A stretch of 64,000 nucleotides of DNA from URNF01 sp045634325 (lineage in GTDB: Bacteria > Bacillota > Clostridia > Oscillospirales > Acutalibacteraceae), in NCBI GenBank assembly GCA_045634325.1, contig JAZRAA010000024.1, forward strand, positions 86,399 to 150,398, read 5' to 3'. Below are positions 17,557 to 26,540 of this stretch, one piece after another. The notes under the pieces are model-generated. The model worked only from the letters and a program-made list of their open reading frames with translations. It made no database searches and was not told where the DNA came from. The position numbers and the translations under genes are program-made. Numbering within the stretch: the stretch's first letter is position 1; the number at the start of each line of letters is the position of its first letter.

Positions 17557-18267
17557 TTATCTCTCGTATCTGTATGTGTTGGAGCGGTAATAGCGAGTAC
17601 GGTATACCCCTTTGCGATGTTGTTGCACATCGGTGAGCAGGTAGCCCAAAATATTAGCGCCAATGCTCACAATGCTCTCTTGCGCCGCTTTCAGTTCATC
17701 GTAGGTGGTTTGTCCTTCACGCACCACGACCACCATGCCTGCAATGTTGTTGGTGAGCATCAACGCATCTGCCAACAGATTGACGGGCGGAGAATCAATG
17801 AAAATGTAATCGTATTTTTCACTCGCTTGTTCAAGCAGAGTGGTCATATTCGCAGAACACAACAATTCTTGCGGATTGGGCGGTATCGGGCCGGCAGGTA
17901 AAAAGTCCAGATTGGGCGCTACATCTTCTACCAACGCCTCCTCCAACGATTGCATGCCGCCGAGCACCTTAGAAAGACCGTTTTTACGGCTGACACGGAA
18001 CATTTTATCCAGTCTGGGACGACGCATATCCGCATCGATCAACAACACTTTGAAATTACTCTGCGCCATTACAATAGCCAGATTCCCCGCACTGGTGGAT
18101 TTGCCTGCATGCGGTTCTGCGCTGGTAAATAATACCGTCTTCTTCTCACTGGTCGCCAGTGCGAATAACAAATTGGTACGCAAGGTCTTATATGCTTCTA
18201 CGATATGAAATGGTTTTTGCGCATTCGCAGCCGCAGTTTGTTTCGCGTCCGTTTTCTTTTTGCTCAT
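17557..18267 (-). CDS. CpsD/CapB-type bacterial tyrosine kinase
   Basis: This 236-residue cytoplasmic BY-kinase autophosphorylates on a C-terminal tyrosine cluster and regulates polysaccharide assembly through its membrane partner. Walker A is SAEPHAGKST (49-58), Walker A' is KVLLIDADMR (73-82) and Walker B is YIFIDSPP. The tail (219-236) carries five tyrosines (222, 226, 227, 232, 234), the normal autophosphorylation cluster. The partner CpsC is encoded 16 bases upstream. The ATG follows GGAGGGG. No polysaccharide synthesis genes and no CpsB-type phosphatase lie nearby, so the pair is separated from any capsule locus and its targets are unknown. Confidence 0.9.
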   Translation of the reverse strand: MSKKKTDAKQTAAANAQKPFHIVEAYKTLRTNLLFALATSEKKTVLFTSAEPHAGKSTSAGNLAIVMAQSNFKVLLIDADMRRPRLDKMFRVSRKNGLSKVLGGMQSLEEALVEDVAPNLDFLPAGPIPPNPQELLCSANMTTLLEQASEKYDYIFIDSPPVNLLADALMLTNNIAGMVVVVREGQTTYDELKAAQESIVSIGANILGYLLTDVQQHRKGVYRTRYYRSNTYRYER

Positions 18268-18283
18268 TACAATCCCCTCCGTA

Positions 18284-18949
18284 TCAGTCGTTCAAGCTGG
18301 GAATCTCGCCAAGCACCGGACCGGCGACAAATTCGCTCAAATCCTCTTTGCTCTTAATGGTCGTATCGGTTATATACAAGATAAGCGCAATCAAAGCGGA
18401 CAGAACAAAACCGCCTACCGCACCCAATGTAATGTTGCGCGCAAAATCCGGTTTTATCTTCACGGCGGGCGGCACTTCGCTCAACGGCGTGATGGTGCCC
18501 GCACCAATGGTATCATATAATATTTCAGGTGCAACATCGCAAACCGCTTGACAAATATTTTGCGAAAGCAACGCATCGGTGGTGTTAGCGGAAACGGTGA
18601 TAATCGCGGAATCCTCCGAAGTGGAAACCGATAACGCACCCGAAACCGTGCCCGCACTTGCAGTCATGGTCATACGCTCAGCGACCATGTTTATCGTTTC
18701 CTTGTTTTTCAAAATCACCGCATAGCTGTTGGTGAGCATGCGAGAAGCTGCCAAGTTGTTAGCGTTGGCGACACCAGACTGCACCTGCACGTTTTGCACA
18801 TACAATGAAACGCTCGCTTCATAGCGGTCTTCTACGCGAAACAAAGTATACGCGCCCATCAGCAAGCCGCCGCATACCAAACCGAGTATTAACCATTTGA
18901 GTCGCAACAAAAACAAACCCCACAAAGCGGCCAAAGTAAGATTTTGCAT
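18284..18949 (-). CDS. CpsC/Wzz-type membrane adaptor of the tyrosine kinase
   Basis: This 221-residue protein has a short cytoplasmic N-terminus, a first membrane span (about 17-37, LKWLILGLVCGGLLMGAYTL), an extracellular loop and a second span (about 175-195, LGAVGGFVLSALIALILYI). A proline-rich stretch precedes the second span (PLSEVPPAVKIKP), the usual Wzz/CapA architecture. The short C-terminal tail probably touches and activates the kinase encoded next. In Firmicutes the adaptor and kinase are separate chains, as here. The ATG follows AAGGAGGC. The gene has its own consensus promoter, divergent from azlCD. Confidence 0.88.
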   Translation of the reverse strand: MQNLTLAALWGLFLLRLKWLILGLVCGGLLMGAYTLFRVEDRYEASVSLYVQNVQVQSGVANANNLAASRMLTNSYAVILKNKETINMVAERMTMTASAGTVSGALSVSTSEDSAIITVSANTTDALLSQNICQAVCDVAPEILYDTIGAGTITPLSEVPPAVKIKPDFARNITLGAVGGFVLSALIALILYITDTTIKSKEDLSEFVAGPVLGEIPSLND

Positions 18950-19018
18950 AAATGTGCCTCCTTAAAGCCTGAAAAAGCATTCGCTTGTATCATTTTATTT
19001 CATCATACACCGAGTATA

Positions 19019-19047
19019 ATTATACCCCGACACAAAGACAATGTCAA
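19019..19047 (-). promoter_or_regulatory. Promoter of cpsC-cpsD
   Basis: On the minus strand, TTGACA (19042-19047), 17 bases, TATAAT (19019-19024). Exact consensus. Confidence 0.8.
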
Positions 19048-19069
19048 CGCTTTCTTTTATAATATGCAC

Positions 19070-19098
19070 TTTACAAGCAATGCGAAACTTGGTATACT
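19070..19098 (+). promoter_or_regulatory. Promoter of azlC-azlD
   Basis: TTTACA (19070-19075), 17 bases, TATACT (19093-19098), about 30 bases before the azlC start. Confidence 0.72.
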
Positions 19099-19129
19099 CG
19101 TACCATAGCCGAAAGGAAGCGAACATATT

Positions 19130-19849
19130 ATGCCAATTGCTAAACGCGCCATATTTATGCAAGGAATGCGGGACGGACTGCCTATCGGGCTGGGATACTT
19201 TGCGGTGTCCTTCTCGTTGGGGATTGCCGCGAGAAATGCGGGACTCACCGCTTTAGAAGGATTCTTCGCCAGTCTGTTCACCAACGCCTCAGCAGGAGAG
19301 TATGCGGTATTTTCCCTTATCGGTGCGGGCACGACCGCACTGGAAATCATACTCATAACACTTATCACCAACGCACGGTATCTGCTGATGAGTTGCGCTT
19401 TGAGTCAACGCCTCTCGCCCGACACTGCTATGCGTCATCGTTTGCTTATCGGTGCGGACGTTACCGACGAGCTGTTCGGCATTGCGATTGCACGAGACGG
19501 GTATTTGCCACCGTTTTACTATTACGGTGCTATGCTGACATCCGTTCCTTTTTGGGCAACGGGTACGGCACTGGGAATTGTCATGGGCAATTTGTTGCCG
19601 CTTCGTGTGGTCAGTGCGCTGAGCGTAGCGCTGTATGGTATGTTTTTGGCTGTGATTATCCCGCCCGCACGCAAATCCGTTGCGGTTGCATGTGCGGTAG
19701 CATCCGGATTTATGTGTAGTTATCTTGCTTCTGTTTTGCCGTTTGTGCGAGACATATCCGAAGGCAACCGGACCATTTTACTCACCGTCATTCTATCTGC
19801 CGCGGCAGCATGGATTTGTCCGTTGAAAGAAGGTGAGCAAAATGCCTGA
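19130..19849 (+). CDS. azlC: AzlC-family branched-chain amino acid exporter, large subunit
   Basis: This 239-residue integral membrane protein has the family opening MQGMRDGLPIGLGYFAVSFSLGI and the NARYLLMS segment typical of AzlC/YgaZ. It pairs with the small AzlD-type subunit to export leucine, isoleucine, valine and analogues. The ATG at 19130 follows GAAAGGAAG. The azlD start lies within its last codons (8-base overlap), so the subunits are coupled. The pair has its own promoter and ends at a bidirectional terminator. No Lrp-type regulator (AzlB) is adjacent. Confidence 0.92.
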   Translation: MPIAKRAIFMQGMRDGLPIGLGYFAVSFSLGIAARNAGLTALEGFFASLFTNASAGEYAVFSLIGAGTTALEIILITLITNARYLLMSCALSQRLSPDTAMRHRLLIGADVTDELFGIAIARDGYLPPFYYYGAMLTSVPFWATGTALGIVMGNLLPLRVVSALSVALYGMFLAVIIPPARKSVAVACAVASGFMCSYLASVLPFVRDISEGNRTILLTVILSAAAAWICPLKEGEQNA

Positions 19850-20147
19850 ACGCCTTTTGTATCTGGCACTTATGATCATCACCGTCTATGTGATACGTGT
19901 ACTGCCGTTCACCCTCATTCGTAAACCGATTCAAAATCGCTTTATCCGTTCCTTTCTATACTACGTACCGTATGTCACGTTAGCAGTGATGACATTCCCC
20001 GCCATCCTGCACGCAACCGCATCACCCGCAGCGGGTGTAATTGCATTGGCAGCGGGCATTGTCGCCGCCTATTTGGGCGCAGGATTGTTGCCGGTTGCCG
20101 CTGTTTGCTGTTGTTTGGTGTTTATCACAGAACTGTTTTTCCATTAA
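19842..20147 (+). CDS. azlD: AzlD-family transporter, small subunit
   Basis: This 101-residue membrane protein has about three to four hydrophobic segments and the family sequence YVIRVLPFTLI near the start. It is the YgaH/AzlD partner of the preceding AzlC. The ATG at 19842 is chosen because AAAGGTGAG lies at the right spacing. An in-frame GTG at 19833 is inside that ribosome binding site and is unlikely. It overlaps azlC by eight bases. Confidence 0.9.
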   Translation: MPERLLYLALMIITVYVIRVLPFTLIRKPIQNRFIRSFLYYVPYVTLAVMTFPAILHATASPAAGVIALAAGIVAAYLGAGLLPVAAVCCCLVFITELFFH

Positions 20148-20177
20148 AAAATCCCGTCCTTGCGGACGGGATTTTTT
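20146..20177. terminator. Bidirectional terminator between azlD and pfkA
   Basis: AATCCCGTCC pairs with GGACGGGATT around TTGC, with A6 on the left and T6 on the right. Confidence 0.88.
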
Positions 20178-20181
20178 GTGT

Positions 20182-21147
20182 TTAGATGGAAAGTGTATGC
20201 GCCATTTCGTACAACTCGAAATCAAGCGTCTTCTTCATAGCCAAGGCTTCTTCAATATCAAAATCCACCAATTGGTCATTTTGAAGTGCAACAATGCGGT
20301 TGCTCTTGCCCGCTTCCAACAATTTAACGGCTTGGTAACCCATACGGCTGGCAAGCACACGGTCACGCAAGCTGGGAGAACCGCCGCGTTGCACGTGTCC
20401 GAGAATGGTTGCGCGAGAAGTGATGCCGGTTTCTTTTTCGACCATTTTGGCAATGTCAATTACGTTCTCTTCCACGCCTTCCGCTACAACCACGATGAAG
20501 TTCTTTTTACCGTTAGCGGTGTTGACTTTGATACGGTCGAGCACATCTCTTTGCATATCAAACGGGATTTCCGGTACCAAAATACTGGCAGCACCAACCG
20601 CGATACCCACGTTCAAAGCGATATAACCCGCGTGGCGACCCATCACCTCGATGACCGAGCAACGGTCATGCGACTGGATGGTATCACGCAATTTATCTGC
20701 CAACTCCATAGCGGTGTTCAAAGCGGTATCGTAACCAATGGTACGCTCACAGCAAGCAATATCATTGTCAATGGTACAGGGAATACCAATACACGGAATG
20801 CCTCTACGGCTCAAATCCTGTGCGCCGCGGAACGTGCCGTCACCGCCGCATACAACTACGCCCTCAATACCATATTTGTGACAGGTGTCGATTGCTTTTT
20901 GCATGCCTTCTTCGGTGCAAAATTCAGGACTGCGCGCCGAAAGCAACATCGTGCCACCACGATGCAACACACCCGACACACTGCGCAGGTGCATCCGTTG
21001 CAAATCTCCATTCATCAAGCCATTATAGCCACGGCCAACGCCGTATACTTCCATACCTTCGGATATAGCCGTGCGTACTACTGCACGCACCGCCGCATTC
21101 ATACCGGGGGCGTCACCGCCGCTGGTCAATACAGCAATTTTTTTCAT
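20182..21147 (-). CDS. pfkA: ATP-dependent 6-phosphofructokinase
   Basis: This enzyme phosphorylates fructose-6-phosphate to fructose-1,6-bisphosphate, the committed step of glycolysis. Its 321 residues are typical of the short bacterial tetrameric enzyme. Visible motifs are SGGDAPGMNAAVR (9-21), GGDGTFRGA with Gly104, which marks the ATP rather than pyrophosphate type, and TIDNDI (125-130) with the catalytic Asp127. The ATG follows TAGGAGGAA. It lies 107 bases after dnaE, the same neighbour as in many Clostridia. It is the last gene of the hprK-to-pfkA run and ends at a strong terminator. Confidence 0.97.
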   Translation of the reverse strand: MKKIAVLTSGGDAPGMNAAVRAVVRTAISEGMEVYGVGRGYNGLMNGDLQRMHLRSVSGVLHRGGTMLLSARSPEFCTEEGMQKAIDTCHKYGIEGVVVCGGDGTFRGAQDLSRRGIPCIGIPCTIDNDIACCERTIGYDTALNTAMELADKLRDTIQSHDRCSVIEVMGRHAGYIALNVGIAVGAASILVPEIPFDMQRDVLDRIKVNTANGKKNFIVVVAEGVEENVIDIAKMVEKETGITSRATILGHVQRGGSPSLRDRVLASRMGYQAVKLLEAGKSNRIVALQNDQLVDFDIEEALAMKKTLDFELYEMAHTLSI

Positions 21148-21254
21148 GATAGGTTCCTCCTACTTGTCGAGTGCCTCACATATCTTTATTAGCCAAATTA
21201 TTATACCCACTTTTGCGCAAAATAGCAAGAGAAAAATGGATTTATTTACATATT

Positions 21255-24200
21255 CTACGTGGATTTTACATTATCCTGTCCCAAAAGAGCAGAAAGTTGT
21301 TCCAAAAGCGGAGCGGTACGGCAGGTGCGGTATTGTTCGCCCAGACAAACGAGTTTGCCGCTGTCCGCAAAGCGCACATATACCATATCTTCGCCTGCAA
21401 ACCGCTTTAACAATTGCAACACACGGGTAAATTGTTCAGTATCTTTACCGTCAACGCGCAACCACAGTCCACTGTGTGCAGGCTTTGTTTGCGGCGCTGT
21501 ATCCTGCAAAGCGGTCACCCGCTCGCACAAAATTTTAGGCGCTTCGTCTTCTTTCACGTCCAACCGTCCGGTGAGCAACACTTTTTGTCCACTCTGTAAC
21601 AAAGTGGCAAATTGCGAAAGCGGTTTGGGGAAAATCACCGTTTCTAAACTGCCGTATAAATCTTCCACACGGCAATATACCATTTTCGAACCGGATTTGG
21701 TGTTTTGTTCACGCAGGTCACCCACCAAACCCGCAACCGTGACGGTTTTGCCGTCCAACGCCGCGGCGTTTTCTTCTGCCGCCGCTAAAATTCGGTCGGT
21801 GCGGGTGATGCGACGGTCTTTATACCACGCAGCATACGGTGTCAACGGATGTCCCGACAAATACAATCCCGCCGTTTCACGTTCCATGGCAAGCAGGTCG
21901 GAAAGCGGCAGTTCGGGCAATTGCGGCAACGGTATCGCACCGTCTTCTCCGTCGCTCATTTCGAAAAATCCAACCTGTCCCTCAACCTGTCGCCGTTCAC
22001 GGTCTTCCAGTTGCGCAACCAGTGCGGGTGCCACCTGCAACATCTGGCGACGGTTTGCACCCAAGCCGTCCAGCGCACCACAACGAATTAAACTATCCAG
22101 TGCGGGACGGTTAAACTCTTTGCACGGTACCATGCGCTCACAAAAATCATAAAAACTGTTAAATTTGCCGTTTCGTTTGCGTTCCTCTACCAGCTCTTGC
22201 ACAAATCCGCGACCGATATTGCGCATAGCAAGTAATCCGAAACGAATATCTGCACCCGCCGGTGCAAATTGCGCCACGCTTTCATTCACGTGCGGCGGTA
22301 ATACACGAATGCCCAGCCGTTCACTTTCACGAATGTAACTGATTTCTTTGTCACTGCCCAACACGCTGGTCATCAACGCCGCCATGTAGGCTTGCGGGTA
22401 CAGTGCTTTCAAGTATGCGGTCTGGTACGCCACCAACGCATATGCGGCAGCGTGACTTTTATTGAATGCATACGACGCAAATGCAGACATTTCATCGAAA
22501 ATTTCGTTTGCGACAGCCGCGGGCACACCACGACGCACGCAACCGTCCACCACAATCTGTCCGTGTTCATCGGTCAGGCCGTTGACAAAAATATCCCGCT
22601 CTTTTTCCATGACATCGTGTTTTTTCTTTGCCATAGCACGACGCACCACGTCTGCTCTGCCAAACGAATATCCGGCAAGCGCACGGAAAATTTCCATTAC
22701 CTGTTCTTGATACACCACGCACCCAAACGTCACTTCCAAAATCGGACGCAATAACGGATGCGCATATTTAACCGCTTGCGGATGATGGCGGTTATAGATA
22801 TATTTCGGGATGGAATCCATCGGACCGGGACGATATAGCGAAATTACCGCAATCAAATCCTCAAAGGCGGTGGGTTTTAAGTTGATAAGCACACGCTTCA
22901 AACCGCCCGATTCCATCTGGAACACACCGTCACTGTTGCCCGCAGACAACATGGCATACACCCGCTTTTCATCCAACGGAATTTCATCCACTTTGAAAGC
23001 GGGGTTTTGTTTTTGTATCATTTTTTCTGCCGCGGCAATCACCGTCAGGTTGCGCAGTCCCAAAAAGTCCATTTTGAGTACGCCGAGTTGTTCCAAAACG
23101 TGCATGGGATATTGGGTGGCAACCGCATCTTTGTTTAAACACAACGGCACGTAGTCGCTGACGGGACACGGCGCAATCACCACACCCGCAGCATGCGTGG
23201 AGGCATTACGAGGCATCCCCTCTACCTTGCGTGCCATGTCGATGATGTGCGCTACCTGTTCATCCTCTTCCACTGCTTTGCGGAATTTCTCAGAGGTTTG
23301 CAGTGCGCTTTCCAACGTGACGTTCAAACCAAACGGGATGAGTTTTGCAATGCGGTCTGCCACGTGATACGGCACTGCCATCGCACGAGCAACATCCCGC
23401 ACTGCGGCTTTCGCCGCCATCGTGCCAAACGTGATAATTTGCGCCACACGGTCAGCGCCATATTTTTGAATGACGTAATCAATCACCTGTTGGCGCTTTT
23501 CGGTACAAAAATCCACGTCAAAGTCGGGCATGCTCACCCGCTCCGGATTCAAAAACCGTTCAAACAACAAATTGTATTTAAGCGGGTCAATCGCAGTGAT
23601 GCCGATACAATACGCACACAAACTGCCCGCACCCGACCCTCTGCCCGGGCCTACCGGAATATCATGCGTCTTGGCATAGTTGACATAGTCCGCCACAATC
23701 AAGAAATAATCGGCATATCCCATTTTACGAATAACCGACAGTTCATATTCCATACGCTCGACTGCACCCGTCGGCAGAGCATCCCCATACCGCTTTTGCA
23801 GTCCCGCGCGACACAAATCCGCAAGATACGCATCACTGTCCCCGCCCGGTGCGTCGAATTTGGGTAATTTAAGGTTGCCGAATTCCAATTCCACCCGACA
23901 ACGCTCCGCAATTTTCGCAGTGTTCTCAATCGCTTGCGGTACATCCGCAAACAAAGTCGCCATTTCCTGCTCGCTCTTGAGATAAAATTCATCCGTATCA
24001 AATGAAAGGGGCGTGGGGTCTAATATAGTGGTACCTGTTTGGATGCACATGAGCAACCGTTGCATCTGCGCATCCTGTTTTTCGAGATAGTGCACGTCGT
24101 TGGTGGCGACCAATCCAATACCGGTCTCGTTTGCAAGGCGCAACAATCCTGCACGCACCGTCTTTTGTTCGGGCATGCCGTGGTCTTGCACTTCCAAAAA

Positions 24201-24710
24201 GAAATTATCTTTACCGAACACTGCGGCATAGTAAGTGGCAATACTTTTGGCTTTTTCGTAATCGCCCTGTGTCAATGCACGGGGAATTTCGCCCGCCAAG
24301 CACGCCGAAAGAGCAATCAATCCTTCGTGATGTTGTTCGAGCAGTTGATGGTCCACACGGGGACGACTGTAAAAACCCTCGGTGAAGGCATGGGACACCA
24401 ATTTCAATAGATTTTGATACCCTGTTTCGTTTTCACACAGCAGCACCAAATGACTGCTTTCGCTGTCGGTGCCGTGCACCTTATCCAAGCGACTGCGTGC
24501 CGCGACGTACACCTCACAACCGATGATGGGGTGCACGCCCTCCGCTTTTGCCGCATTATAAAAATCGACCACGCCGTACATCACGCCGTGGTCGGTGATG
24601 GCCACCGCCTTTTGTCCGAGTGCACGCGCGCGATGCACAATCTCCGGCACACGACATGCGCCGTCTAACAGACTGTATTCACTATGCACATGCAGATGAA
24701 CAAAAGCCAT
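21255..24710 (-). CDS. dnaE: DNA polymerase III alpha subunit, DnaE type
   Basis: This replicative polymerase has 1151 residues. An N-terminal PHP domain (HLHVHSEYSLLDG from residue 5, ITDHGVMYGV) is followed by the C-family polymerase core with GRGSGAGSLCAY and the catalytic aspartates in MPDFDVDF. A helix-hairpin-helix region and an OB fold lie near the C-terminus (TVAGLVGDLREQNTKSGSKM). No exonuclease domain is inserted, so it is DnaE and not PolC; Gram-positives normally carry both. The ATG at 24710 lies eight bases after GGAGG. The in-frame sequence upstream is not needed. It sits between whiA and pfkA, a common Clostridial order. Confidence 0.96.
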   Translation of the reverse strand: MAFVHLHVHSEYSLLDGACRVPEIVHRARALGQKAVAITDHGVMYGVVDFYNAAKAEGVHPIIGCEVYVAARSRLDKVHGTDSESSHLVLLCENETGYQNLLKLVSHAFTEGFYSRPRVDHQLLEQHHEGLIALSACLAGEIPRALTQGDYEKAKSIATYYAAVFGKDNFFLEVQDHGMPEQKTVRAGLLRLANETGIGLVATNDVHYLEKQDAQMQRLLMCIQTGTTILDPTPLSFDTDEFYLKSEQEMATLFADVPQAIENTAKIAERCRVELEFGNLKLPKFDAPGGDSDAYLADLCRAGLQKRYGDALPTGAVERMEYELSVIRKMGYADYFLIVADYVNYAKTHDIPVGPGRGSGAGSLCAYCIGITAIDPLKYNLLFERFLNPERVSMPDFDVDFCTEKRQQVIDYVIQKYGADRVAQIITFGTMAAKAAVRDVARAMAVPYHVADRIAKLIPFGLNVTLESALQTSEKFRKAVEEDEQVAHIIDMARKVEGMPRNASTHAAGVVIAPCPVSDYVPLCLNKDAVATQYPMHVLEQLGVLKMDFLGLRNLTVIAAAEKMIQKQNPAFKVDEIPLDEKRVYAMLSAGNSDGVFQMESGGLKRVLINLKPTAFEDLIAVISLYRPGPMDSIPKYIYNRHHPQAVKYAHPLLRPILEVTFGCVVYQEQVMEIFRALAGYSFGRADVVRRAMAKKKHDVMEKERDIFVNGLTDEHGQIVVDGCVRRGVPAAVANEIFDEMSAFASYAFNKSHAAAYALVAYQTAYLKALYPQAYMAALMTSVLGSDKEISYIRESERLGIRVLPPHVNESVAQFAPAGADIRFGLLAMRNIGRGFVQELVEERKRNGKFNSFYDFCERMVPCKEFNRPALDSLIRCGALDGLGANRRQMLQVAPALVAQLEDRERRQVEGQVGFFEMSDGEDGAIPLPQLPELPLSDLLAMERETAGLYLSGHPLTPYAAWYKDRRITRTDRILAAAEENAAALDGKTVTVAGLVGDLREQNTKSGSKMVYCRVEDLYGSLETVIFPKPLSQFATLLQSGQKVLLTGRLDVKEDEAPKILCERVTALQDTAPQTKPAHSGLWLRVDGKDTEQFTRVLQLLKRFAGEDMVYVRFADSGKLVCLGEQYRTCRTAPLLEQLSALLGQDNVKST

Positions 24711-24739
24711 ACGGTTGACCTCCTTATTCTCAATTACTA

Positions 24740-25639
24740 TCACATACTGTTTGCCGCTTCCAACAACCGTTGCAAACGGTGATTAACGCCACTGCGGGTA
24801 AGCGGCGGATCGCAATGCTCACCGAGTTCCCGCAACGACATATCCGGGTTATCCACCCGCAATTTTGCCAGTTGCTGCAAACTCTCGGGCAACTTTTCCA
24901 ACATGCCCGCCTCTTCCAAACGACGAACGGCATCGATATGTACGCTCGCCGCTTTCACCGTTTTATCGATATTTGCAGTTTCACAGTTGTTCGCACGATT
25001 GACATCGTTGCGAATACTTTTGAGCACCTTTATGCCCATAATTTCCAGACTGGCGTTTTGCGCGCCCATCAAGGTCAAGCAATCCGCAATCTGCTCGCTT
25101 TCTTTTAAATAAATCACGTGGGTGCCTTTACGACACACATATTTGGCGGAAAAATCCAGTTCCCGTAACAACGCAAGCAAATCCTTGCTCAAATTATAAT
25201 ACGGTACACTGAATTCCATGTGATACGCATTTTCGGGGTTGCTCACCGCACCGCATACCAAAAACGCTCCCCGCAACAACGCCGCCGCACAACCATCGCA
25301 ATCGAGGTTGGCACGATTCATGCGCACACTGCCGTCCTCGGCGGCGTGTCCAAACCGTTCTAACGTGCGATTGCGCGCCCATTGCTCGTCCACCGTCACG
25401 ATATAAAAATCTCCGTTTCGTTTGCGGATTTCCAAGGATGGTTTTGGCACCAGACAACAGGTTTGCACCAGTTCCTGATAGGTTTCAAAAACCGCAAGGT
25501 TTTCCGTTTGCAACGAAACTTCGTTGCCGCAATAGGCGTGTGCAAACTCCAACATGCCGTAGCACTGTGCCGCCAGACAACACCCTTTTGACGGACGGAG
25601 CGCCGCCATTTCGTTTTTCACGTCGGTAGAAAAGGACAT
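24740..25639 (-). CDS. whiA: DNA-binding protein WhiA
   Basis: This 299-residue protein combines an N-terminal LAGLIDADG-like domain, which has lost nuclease function in this family (GCCLAAQCYGMLEFAH, LLRGAFLVCGAVSNPE), with a C-terminal helix-turn-helix (LQQLAKLRVDNPDMSLRELG, then PPLTRSGVNHRLQRLLE). WhiA is required for sporulation septation in Streptomyces and affects cell division and chromosome segregation in Bacillus. The ATG follows GAGGAGGG. It is downstream of rapZ with only 26 bases between. The gluconeogenesis factor gene (yvcK/mgfK/glmR), which usually lies between rapZ and whiA in Firmicutes, is absent here. Confidence 0.95.
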   Translation of the reverse strand: MSFSTDVKNEMAALRPSKGCCLAAQCYGMLEFAHAYCGNEVSLQTENLAVFETYQELVQTCCLVPKPSLEIRKRNGDFYIVTVDEQWARNRTLERFGHAAEDGSVRMNRANLDCDGCAAALLRGAFLVCGAVSNPENAYHMEFSVPYYNLSKDLLALLRELDFSAKYVCRKGTHVIYLKESEQIADCLTLMGAQNASLEIMGIKVLKSIRNDVNRANNCETANIDKTVKAASVHIDAVRRLEEAGMLEKLPESLQQLAKLRVDNPDMSLRELGEHCDPPLTRSGVNHRLQRLLEAANSM

Positions 25640-25665
25640 ACGCTCCCTCCTCTCATTCTCAAAAA

Positions 25666-26529
25666 TTACAGTTTCGAAATATCACGATGATTGATAATCG
25701 CGTGAATATCCTGCTCTTCCAAATGTGCCGCTAACCGTTCGGCAAACGTCACCGAGCGATGCTTGCCACCGGTACAACCAATTGCGATGACCAACTGCGT
25801 TTTTCCTTCGTTGCGATACAACGGCAACATATAATCCACCAAAGCATGCATGCGTTTTTCGAATTCAACGGATTCTTCGCATGCGAGTACATAGTCCTGC
25901 ACGTCTTGTTCCAAACCGGTGTGCGTTTTGAGTTCATCCACATAAAACGGATTGGGGAAACAACGTACATCTAACACCATGTCCGCTTCGCGCGGTGAAC
26001 CGTATTTAAATCCAAACGACATACACTGAATGGTCATCGCTGTTTCAGGATTTTCCAAAAACATCTGCACGATCTGTTCACGCAATTGCGAAGAAGTGAA
26101 ATGTGAAGTATCAACCAAATAATCCGCGGCGACTTTGATGTGTTCCAGCAACCGACGTTCACGCTTGATAGCGTCTCCCACCGAAGCGTCACCAATATCG
26201 GTCAGCGGATGACGGCGGCGGGTTTCCTTATACCGACGCATCAGCACGCTATCTTCACAATCGAGGAACATGATGCGGTAGGGGATTTCACGTTCACGCA
26301 TCCCCTGTAACCCTTTATCGAAATCATCAATGCCCACGGCACCACGGGAGTCCACAATCAGCGCGACCTTTTGCATTTGTTGATTAGAAGCCGAGAACAG
26401 TTCCGCAAACTGTGCAAGCAAAACAGGCGGCAAATTGTCCACACAATAATATCCAATATCCTCCAACGCATCCACCGCACGGGATTTTCCCGCGCCGGAC
26501 ATGCCCGTAACAATTAAGAAGTCCATCAT
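25666..26529 (-). CDS. rapZ: RNase adapter / nucleotide-binding protein RapZ (YvcJ)
   Basis: This 287-residue protein has an N-terminal P-loop GMSGAGKS (9-16), then DALEDIGYYCVDNLPP, which is diagnostic of the YvcJ/RapZ family. The C-terminal domain contains FGFKYGSP, DVRCFPNPFYV and GCTGGKHRSV. In E. coli it senses glucosamine-6-phosphate and guides RNase E to GlmZ. In Gram-positives it hydrolyses ATP/GTP and its role is less clear. Two ATGs at 26529 and 26526 and a GTG at 26538 are possible; GTGGGTG lies just before the first ATG. It is 11 bases after murB, giving the classic murB-rapZ-whiA neighbourhood. Confidence 0.94.
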   Translation of the reverse strand: MMDFLIVTGMSGAGKSRAVDALEDIGYYCVDNLPPVLLAQFAELFSASNQQMQKVALIVDSRGAVGIDDFDKGLQGMREREIPYRIMFLDCEDSVLMRRYKETRRRHPLTDIGDASVGDAIKRERRLLEHIKVAADYLVDTSHFTSSQLREQIVQMFLENPETAMTIQCMSFGFKYGSPREADMVLDVRCFPNPFYVDELKTHTGLEQDVQDYVLACEESVEFEKRMHALVDYMLPLYRNEGKTQLVIAIGCTGGKHRSVTFAERLAAHLEEQDIHAIINHRDISKL

Positions 26530-26540
26530 TTCACCCACTT

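Noticed and set aside
20041..21192. 383-residue plus-strand frame across pfkA
   Set aside because: It runs antisense to a full-length phosphofructokinase and through the bidirectional terminator, with no ribosome binding site.
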